A stretch of DNA of 64,000 nt from Astrothelium macrocarpum (Eukaryota > Ascomycota > Dothideomycetes > Trypetheliales > Trypetheliaceae). Positions within the stretch are counted from its first letter, which is position 1. Every line of letters begins with the position of its first letter. A program made the position numbers and the translations under genes. The notes under the pieces were generated by a model that did not search any database, was not told where the DNA came from, and saw only the letters and a list, made by a program, of their open reading frames with translations. Below, in pieces: positions 44,101-52,879 of the stretch. The stretch covers positions 372,001 to 436,000 of the forward strand of contig JAGEMR010000004.1 of assembly GCA_021030915.1 (NCBI GenBank), read 5' to 3'.

Positions 44101-47100
44101 GAGCACGCAGAACGCCTCTGTTTCATGTCTTCAGCCTGATGGATGAGGTGTGTGCTCAGGGACGGGCCGAACACGTCGTCTCAGATCTGGAACTGTCAAA
44201 AAAGTGTGGAGTTAGGGATGTTCGTGTTGGACCCCACTTCCGGATGTAATCTAGACTGTGCATCTTTTGAATCTGCTTCATCTGTCTACGCAAGGTAGCA
44301 TTCATTTTTTTTTAGGTGTTGTGCACGTAGTTTCTATGTATGTTTGCTGGAAGCGCCGGCTTAGGTACGCGGTCGTTCGCGTTTAAAAAAAGGTTTCAAA
44401 AGACTGAAAAAAGAATTTAAAAAAAAGAAACAGGTAAGCGCCCGGAAGATGGCGTAGCATCTGCCGCGAGAGCATAAGAATAGTGCAAGGCATTTGGATT
44501 CATTGCCCACGTGCGTCTGATTTCTGGTGTAGGTGGTCCGTGTGTTGCGAGAGTGGCTATTTTAGGGGACATTATCGGGGAGAGTTAGGCAATGGGCCGA
44601 TGCGCTGAGGTCATGGCTGCGATGTAGCACCCAGTCCTTGATGAGCGGACTGGCAAGTTCCGCAAATCGAGCAGACAAGGCTGGCAACAGGAAAATGTTT
44701 TCTGCACAGTGTTCCTTTGAAACACAATGCAGTTTACTGTGGTGCGACCAAGTACGAATTCGATAATGCCTCCAATCCTTCCGCTGAGGCTGGGTACGTA
44801 TGGAGGCTGAGATGGTGACTACTGGTAAAATGGCTGCAAGCGTCGGGTTGCTGACCTTGCAGAGAAGTGGTTTAGAAGACTTCCATAGCCACATGTAGCG
44901 TTCAGACGACGTCAGTAGTGTCATGCTGGTGGTTATTTTGCGCTCAAGATGCAAGGAGGCAGGGCCTCGCTTCCAAATCATTAGTGCTGGTTTAGCCGCC
45001 AACCAAGAGAAGGCAATGAGGCAACAATTCTCAAACTGCAGATTGCAGATGCTAACTCTGTCAGGATGTACAAGTGGTGCTTCTGGCGTCCAGATTGGAC
45101 TCTGACCGTAGCATCGTCAATTTTGGAAAAACAAGACTAAGATTCAAAGTCGCAACGGTGCTTCGCACCGTGCAGCCAATCAAGCCAGTCCCCCCACTGT
45201 CACCACTGGGTCTTTTGGGGATGGAGGCAGTCGTGTTTTGTCAGCCCTATCCATCGTTGCATGCGTGGCTGTTACTCGTGGGACCCATCCAACACGCCCA
45301 TCTTCTGTTAGCAAATGTCAGCGGGACCAGGAGTAGCCGGAGCGGGGGGGGCGTGCACGGAAGTACTGCCCAAAGTATAGCGACTGGGTGTGAGATGTGG
45401 AGATCGATATGAGTTGCTGGCTAGACGGTACATGGGGATGTGGTGGATTGACAAGGCCAGTCACGAGCATTCTGACTTTTTTGACAAGTAGCTTGCGGCA
45501 CATCCAACGAAACACTAGTTCTGGCGATGATGATTTGGGCCGTCGGGACTGGATGCCCTGCTGGTAGCCCGGTCTGGCGATCTTAGGAGAGGATATACCT
45601 AGTGGGGGAAGAGGTGGTGAGGAGAATGGTTCATTGGCACTGAATAATCACCGTAATATTATCTCATACACCCTGCGTCGCTGTCCTGACCGGCGGAGGG
45701 ATGAGGATATCGGTTTGCAGGCAACGCGCGGTCCCACTGGCGGACCAGGCGTGCACGTAGATTCACGTTGAAGAGATGGGGAATTAGCGAGTGGCTACGT
45801 GGCGGGCACCGCGATCCAGCAAAAAGCCGTTTTGACTTGGTCGTCCGACGAGTCGCGATAGCAGTGTTTGGTAAAGTGGGTGCAGGCCAAATGCACGAGT
45901 GCAGAGGCTGCATTTGCTAAAAGGGGAAAGGCTCGGGGCAGGCCGAAAATAACACAGGCGGCTCGTGCACTCCATCTTCGCCATGGTGCCATGGTCACAG
46001 CCACGGGACGCCCGCATCTCTTACCGAGCAGACCCCCCTGTCCTGGGGAGGGAGCGGGCGAATCAGCGGCCGGGCCTGGAGCCGGCGGCGCGGTTCTCGC
46101 TCCCCCCCGGACATTGAACCCGAGAGGGAGATGGCGCTCTCCACAGGGGGCAGTTTTGCACGCCAAACGAAACTCTCCAGCGACCGCGGTGAGCAGGCCC
46201 GCTTGTTGCTCCCCGATCGAGCAGCAGGCGCATGCAGGCGGTTGCGGTGGACAGAAGGGCGCGCAGGCGTGGCCGACACTGACCGCCGCGTGGGTGGGCA
46301 GGGTGTGCATAGCAGCGAGCCGGGGTGCGTGCTCGAGCAAGGCACCGAGCCCGAGGACACACCGCATCGCCTGGGAGCGGACGCGGTGGCAGGCACATGG
46401 GCGAGGGACAAAATGGCGGACAGGGCCATGGGCGAGCGAGAGCTGCTTAATTTCCTAGCGCCGGCTCACCGTCATGGGCGGGCGGATAGAGCATGGGGGC
46501 AGGCCCGAGCGCGGCGCTAGTCCAGGCCCTTGAGTCCAACCCGGCCAGGGGCGCGGCAATCCCTGCTCGGAGCCATAGGGCAGCGCCAGGGTCTGCTGGC
46601 TGCACCGTCTGCACTGCTGCGCAGCACTGGTGATGCTGGATGTGCGTGCTGGGGCCGCAGCGTTCTGTTTATACATAGGCTGCAACTTCGCCCCAAGCTC
46701 CCCAAGGTGATCTGATTCCTACCGCACGTTGGCCTGCCTGCCCTTCCAAGACAAATACTCGGTCTCTGAACAAATCCTTTGCCGTTCTGTCATTCATCCT
46801 GCCGCGCCCGCCCCTCCCGGCTCCCCTAACTACAACAGAAGCTGCCTCTCCCCCGCTGTCTCGCCAGCCTGCTGTGACCCAAAAAACCTTCTGCGCCCAA
46901 ATTCCAACCTGGAGCTGCGACACCGCGTCTTGTCGAGGGCTCCTCGCACAGGAGACATCGCTCAGTGCTGTACGTATGCGCCTTTCCCTCCCTCCCTCTC
47001 TCCCTCCTCTTCTTTCTCTCTCCATCGCCGCATCTCCCCCCCCCCCCTGGCCTTGATGCCAACCACAGCCTGATCGCACAGCCCGCCTTCTAACACCGCT

Positions 47101-47159
47101 CGCAGTGCTGGCCTCGCTGGGAACTGTTCAGCATCCCGTCCGGCGCTGAACAATAATTA
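38166..47159. other. Nine-kilobase gene-free region upstream of the zinc-finger gene
   Basis: I examined short reading frames on both strands and found none with a recognisable domain, good splice joins or a convincing length. Composition is mid-GC for most of its length, with poly-A/T runs near 44300-44430. It becomes strongly GC-rich from about 45900 to 46700 and pyrimidine-rich just before 47159. A long regulatory region, non-coding transcripts or very old relics are all possible. Confidence 0.5.
46970..47068 (+). other. Candidate 5' UTR intron of the zinc-finger gene
   Basis: A good donor (GTACGT at 46970) and an acceptor (AACCACAG ending 47068) bracket a CT-rich tract about 90 bases before the start codon. 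Inferred only from splice-site shape. Confidence 0.35.
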
Positions 47160-49351
47160 GTGATGGCCTCGTTCGCAGAATACCAACATCCCATATCCGT
47201 CACTGAGAGCAACGACTTCGTGCTCTACTCCACCCACGACTCTTATCCCGACTTCATGCCCACCAGTCATCCATACAATCCCAACCACTACCTCAACTCC
47301 ACCGGCGCAGGCTTCGAGCCCTTCTCTGTGCCCTTCACGACCGCCTCTCAACCCCACGACTTTGGTTTTGCCGCCAGCACCGCTCCGCAGCACGTCAAAG
47401 CCAGCTACCCACACACACCAGCAGAATCGCCCACCAATTCTGCAAACAACTCATTCGACATCCAGCCTCCCAATCTCTCTTGCACCTCAGACTCGGGCGC
47501 CTCTGTCCAGAGCACGTCGTCTTCCGCCATGGGCTCCCCTTCGCTCAACCCCTCTTACCCCCAGGAGTCATGGACCACTCTTGGCGCGGGGCTCGGTATC
47601 GCGCCAGGTATCGTCCAGCATGGCCAAGAGCGTTTTGGCACGTCCAGCTATGAGTACGATCCAGTGCTCGTCAACGACAAGATCCCCGGCTGTGTCGGTG
47701 AGTCAACAAGTATTTCTTCGCCTCAGCGTTCGCTGCAACCGGCTACTTCTTCCGCTTTCTCATCTTCTCTCGCTTTCTCGTCTTCTCAAAACAAAAGTCA
47801 ATATTCTTCAAATGTTTTTCCTTCTGAACAACGCCCCTTTCAACGAGCTACTTCTTTGGACACTTCAATGGCTGGCCACCAATCACCGCGTTCGGCGACT
47901 TCTCTGCAGACACCCATATCCGCAAATCCATATTCGACTCGGGCTCCGCAGCCGGCGCTGCAACGGGCCCGGACATCGGAGTTCAGATCTCCTACTACGC
48001 CGGCCTCCGCGACCCGATCTCAACCCTTTTTCTCGCCTGCCATAGAAGGGAGGACCCGTTTACCTAGCATTACCGCATCACAGGATAGCCGCATACGCTC
48101 CATATCGTCACCAATCGCCGGATCCACTCCAAGCTTCAGCGCACCAACGAGTAGCCAGGGCATTTCTTCTTATCAAGCTCTTCCATCTTCTTTTTTCAAT
48201 CAAAGCAGTGGAAATTTCGTAGAGCCTCTTGAGTCTTCTTGTTGGTTTCCTTATCCCAGTCGTTTCGTATCTTTTGCTTGCTTTTGTCTTTTTACCACAG
48301 TTAAGAGGAAATGGACTGCTTACTGACGATTGATTTCGTAGATCCATCCCTAATTCAACCTTATGCGCATGCTTCGTTTGCTCCGATACCCTTCGACTAT
48401 CCGCAGTCTATGTCACCTCAAATTCGCTTTGATCCTCATCCACCATCTCCAGCACCTTCCGATTCATCGGTAAGGAGTCCGCAGAACCGGCCAGGTTCCA
48501 GACGGTTCAAGGCCCAATCTCCTTTCCTACACCAAAACGCGTGGCAACCCTACCCACCATATCCCAGCTCTCGACGGCCGTCAGCAGGCTCGATTCAGTC
48601 ACGTGGTACACACAGAAGTGAAAGCATGGAGGATGAAAGCAAAGAAAAGGGTCTCTGCCCAATTCCCGAATGTGGCCGAGTGTTTAAAGACCTCAAAGCA
48701 CACATGCTCACCCATCAGACTGAGCGGCCAGAGAAGTGCCCGATCCCTACTTGCGAGTATCACCAAAAAGGCTTCGCAAGGAAATACGACAAGAACCGAC
48801 ATACTCTGACCCATTACAAGGGGACCATGGTGTGTGGTTTCTGTCCTGGACCAGGCTCGGCGGCTGAGAAGAGCTTCAATCGAGCGGACGTCTTCAAGAG
48901 ACATCTCACCTCTGTTCACGGTGTTGAGCAGACTCCTCCAAACAGCCGGAAGAAGTCGCCAGCCGTGAGCAAGAAGACCTACAACAGCTCACACAACACT
49001 GCCGGCACCTGCTCGACCTGCTCCGTTACTTTTGCGAATGCGCAGGAGTTTTATGAGCATCTTGACGACTGTGTGCTCCGCGTTGTTCAGCAAGTTGACC
49101 CCAGCGAAGCCACTAACCAACGGCTTCTTGCTTCGGTTGCCGATGACAAGAATGTCAAGGAAACCATGGACCGCCACCTTCTGCCCAACACGGCCGTCGA
49201 CTACAACCCCAGCACATTCGACGAAGCCGAGGATGACGAGGATGACGAGTCCGAAAAGGAGGACGTCACCGATGACACTTATGGTGCGCGGCCCTCTGGT
49301 GGTCGCTCCGGCAAGGGTGGCGTGCGCTCGAATAAGAAGAATTCGAGTTGA
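47160..49351 (+). CDS. C2H2 zinc-finger transcription factor (ends at an in-frame TGA)
   Basis: The start at 47160 or 47163 gives MASFAEYQHPISV and a Ser/Pro-rich activation-like region. The frame stays open to 48326. Exon 2 starts at 48342 (acceptor TTTCGTAG) with DPSLIQPYAHASF. The upstream donor is uncertain. GTGAGT at 47698 gives a 644-nt intron. A poorer GTTGGT at 48241 gives 101 nt and keeps about 180 Ser-rich residues. Zinc fingers lie at about 48655-48920: CPIPECGRVFKDLKAHMLTH, CPIPTCEYHQKGF..KNRHTLTH, CGFCPGPG..VFKRHLTSVH. A CSTCSVTF..EFYEHLDDC finger follows, then an acidic stretch. It should be a nuclear DNA-binding regulator. TGA at 49349-49351 ends the frame, but coding continues beyond it. 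Confidence 0.82.
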
Positions 49352-49849
49352 CAATCAACACATCCCCGGGGTGTCGTCTCGCACGCCGGGGGTGGCACCA
49401 CAACCAATGCAGGAGTGATGAAGTCGAGCAGCAACAACAGCACTGGCGCTGGGAGCAGCGGTGCCTCTGCTGCTCATCGTCGCCGTGGACCCGGATTGAC
49501 TTATTCCAAGGGCGGCGTGGCGCCAGGCGTCATGACCGGGCTTGGGCGCAAGAAGCGCAAGCACTACCCCCTGAGCTGGGGTTGCCCAACAGACAAGATG
49601 CGCATGAGGAAGCGGGCCCTCTGCGTTTACGATGGGAGCCGTCGTCTGCTCAAGGACGACATGATGCTTGATGCCGCACACGAGGTTCGCATTCCCTTGC
49701 CTGGTGGCGATGGTCGCGCCTACGTCACCGATCTGGACATCCAGACGTTGATACGGGCCGAGGCGATGCACAATGCGACCGAAGAGGAGAAGGGGCCATG
49801 GATACCGGACAATGTGCCGGCGATGGCCTTGGAGCAGTTGATAGCATGA
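49352..49849 (+). other. In-frame coding extension after the TGA of the zinc-finger gene
   Basis: Directly after TGA the same frame continues for 165 codons to TGA/TAG-type termination at 49849. It contains RRRGPGLTYSKGGVAPGVM, LGRKKRKHYPLSWGCP, KMRMRKRALCVYDGSRRLL, RIPLPGGDGRAYVTDLDIQT and ATEEEKGPWIP. This looks like a folded, conserved domain, not random sequence. It is either the true C-terminus reached by readthrough, a third exon joined by an intron removing the TGA, or the result of a base error. Confidence 0.65.
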
Positions 49850-50712
49850 GGTGGTTGAGGTGTTTGCACCTGGTTGGCTACCCCACCACAGCCACATCCC
49901 CACCCCCCAAAAATAACCCTGTATTCATATTGTGCGGATCGACGGCGTTTCCTGGGCGGAAGTGTTTTGTTTATGTCCCGGAGGGTGGCATTTCAGGCAT
50001 GTGTGCTACTTTGCTCTGGTTGGTTCATGACAAGAGGAAGGTCGACCTCTCTTCTACCATTTTAACTCTCTCCGTTCTTCTCTTCTCTCTTGCTGTGGGC
50101 AGTAATGATTTGATGGTCTGCATAGTCTGTCCTTTTGGAGACGGAATGGAGCGCGCATAGCGGGGAAAAGTACCAAAATTTCAAATCATGTATGTAAATG
50201 GGAGCTCACGGGCGGTGGCATTGGAGGCCTTGTCTTTCTCGGAATGTGTCGCTATGGTCGGCGTTTCGTGCTGGCCACATTATATTTCAGATAATGTTGA
50301 AAAAAAAGCCAATGTTCACTATCGGAGTATTTCTCCCGTGTAACAGTGACTCATAACGGTGAAGATGAAGCTGGCGGAGTCGAGGAGGAGGAGAAAGTAA
50401 ATACCCCATGGAGCAGCGTGTCTGAATATATAAAACAAGGAGTTGATCTCCTGACCAGTCTCCTTATGTGGAGGCAATAAAAAATTCAGCGGCTAGTGCA
50501 ACCCAATCATGGTAGTGAAGGCGACTGACTTGCCTGGAGTGGTGTGACGGCCGTAACGCGTTAATAGAGGGTGAGTGGTCGGCACTTGACGCCGTGCCCT
50601 GTGCGGACATGGCAATGTTTGCACTTGTAGCAAACATGAGGTAGTGCGATATAGCTCCAAATGAGGGATCGACCTATCAATACTCCAATAATCTGCCTCT
50701 TCCACCGCCAAA
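49850..50712. other. Intergenic region
   Basis: About 860 bases. The left part should be the 3' UTR of the zinc-finger gene and the right part the promoter of CSN1. No further feature was recognised. Confidence 0.4.
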
Positions 50713-52390
50713 ATGGCTACTTCCCCAGCGGTCCAGGCTTTTTTCGACCGTCAAGCTACCATTGGCAAAATCGTTGTTCGAGGTTTGATTTCCATCTTTC
50801 CGCTTTGCCGACCTTTCTCTAACAAAGCTTACAGACCCGCCCAAGTTCGACTTGGAGTCATATATCGCCAACTACGATGGTAAATACTGCGCAGGAGATT
50901 TTTATTGATCAAGGTTCTCACACTTTTCAGGTCGCACTCGTATCGATCGACTCTTCCTCATTGGGACCTGCTGTCCGCCACTGTCCATCGAAGCTCTACG
51001 TGCTGCAGTCCGCGAAGCCAAGGAAGGCAAAGATGTTGACCTCTACCTAAATTTATGCCAGACTCTTAATGCCATCTCGCCAGATGACCCTCTCGGGGCT
51101 GTAGATACAAGCTGGGCTGAGACGCGGGCTAAAAAGATCAAAGCTGAAGGCGATCGATTAGAAGCTGAACTGAAGGGCTACAAGAACAATCTCATCAAAG
51201 AGAGCATCCGGGTGGGTGCACACTCTACCTCTGACGAAGCTCTTGGTTCAGAAACGACTGACTCTTCTGCTCAACAGATGGGCAATGAAGACCTAGGCAA
51301 CTTCTGCTACGCAACCGGCGACTTCCCTGCCGCCGCCAAAGCCTACACCCGTATGCGCGACTACGCTACACTCCCCAAACACATTGCCGAAATGACACTC
51401 CGTCAAACCCTCGTCGCTCTTGCTCAACGTGCCTGGATGCCCGCCTCCGCCCACCTCATCAAGCTCCGCAATCTCCACCCGTCTCTACCCCCAGCCGACA
51501 AGTCCCGCTTCGACCACGTTGGCTACGCGCTCGCAGGTCTCGCCGAGATGGGAGGTCGAAACTTTCGGGATGCAGCGGCATACTTCTTGTGTGTGGATCC
51601 CCAGTTTTTCACCGTGAGCAATCCTGGTGGGCCTGGGGGCGCTGGCGGGGACGTGGTGGCGGGCATCGTGTGGACGCGTGCAGTACTGACTCCGAACGAC
51701 GTGGCCGTGTATGGCGGTTTGTGCGCGTTGGCGAGTATGGCACGTGGGGAGCTGCAGACACGCGTGCTCGGCTCGCCCACATTTCGCGCTTTCCTTGAGC
51801 TGGAGCCCCATGTGCGGCGCGCCATCGCCTTCTTTGTCAACGCCAAATACGCGCAATGTCTCAGCACACTGGAGGCATATCGAAGCGATTGGTTACTTGA
51901 CATTTATCTTCAACCGCTCGTTGCTGATATCTTTGCCGTGGTAAGACAAAAGTGTATTGTCCAATATTTTGAAGCATTTAGCTGCGTTTCGCTCGACGAA
52001 CTGGCTCGCCAGTTCCCTCCGGCCGTCGCCAACCCTTCCTCTCTCGCTACAACGTCACCAAACGGAACCAGTACACCGTCCGCTGTTGATCTTATCCGCA
52101 CCGAACTCTGCGCCCTCATCGACGCCTCTGTTCTTCCCGCCCGCCTTGACCTCCCCAAAAATCAACTCATCGCCCCACCAGCGAACCCGCGTCGTGAAGT
52201 GCTACTCGCTGCGCTCGACGACGCGGCCGAATATGAACGCACGCTACGATTACGCCTGAGTCGAATCAATATGGTTGCGGCGGGGATGGAAGTCAAGGCC
52301 ACAACGGGGGAAGGCAGAGTAGGAGGAGAAGGGACGTCAATGCCCACAAAGGGCGGGAAAGCGGGTAAGGGTGGGAGGGGTTTTATTTGA
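50713..52390 (+). CDS. csn1: COP9 signalosome subunit 1 (GPS1)
   Basis: Four exons: 50713-50782, 50835-50879, 50931-51211 and 51278-52390. The joined protein reads DPPKFDLESYIANYDGRTRI, then DRLFLIGTC, ETRAKKIKAEGDRLEAELKG, KNNLIKESIR-MGNEDLGNFCY, the RPN7 helical repeat region (DFPAAAKAYTRMRDY) and a PCI domain (YLQPLVADIFAVVRQKCIVQ, then YFEAFSCVSLDELARQF). This order is that of CSN1, a scaffold of the deneddylase that removes Nedd8 from cullins and controls fungal development. The 66-nt last intron has no stop and keeps frame. The tail is Gly/Lys-rich. Confidence 0.93.
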
Positions 52391-52879
52391 CATGGGGAGA
52401 GGGGATGATAGTAGCATTGAACTCACGTCATGACAGAAATGATATACTGCATAGCCATGGTGTTTCTGGCGCCACACGGCGAGATCGGAAAAGGTGTTGC
52501 ATGCTGGGCGTCTGCTACATAGATCTCACTATACGCAAAGCGAGAGACGAAACGAAGTAAATCGCTCTAATGCTTTAATGCTTATTTTGCCCTTGCAAAC
52601 CTCTTGTCTCAATCAGATACATAGATACGATGCTCACCACAACGAGATTCTTGGCGTCTAGGTATCTCGAAGTTATGGATTTTCCATCTGAGGTAGAAAA
52701 GAACTAATCTCATATGTAGACTGCTTCTGCTAGCTTCGTACCAGGCAGGTATCGAAGCAATGTGCTTAGTTTTCTATTGGCAATCTATTCTTCGAACGAT
52801 CACCGAAACCCTCCAGTTTAGGGAGAAGGGCTCGATCCAAACAACCAGTCATCTATGAACACTTTTCAGCCCTTTCTCT
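52391..52879. other. Convergent intergenic region
   Basis: About 490 bases between the stops of CSN1 and the ABC transporter. It likely carries both terminators; no specific feature was seen. Confidence 0.4.

Noticed and set aside
45795..46458. Overlapping open frames of about 190 residues on both strands in the GC-rich block
   Set aside because: High GC lowers stop frequency on all frames. The sequences are Arg/Pro/Ala-rich without domains, and both strands are equally open.
50713..52390. Start of CSN1 at 51212
   Set aside because: That position is a GTG at an intron donor. The true protein begins at 50713 and splices over 51212-51277.
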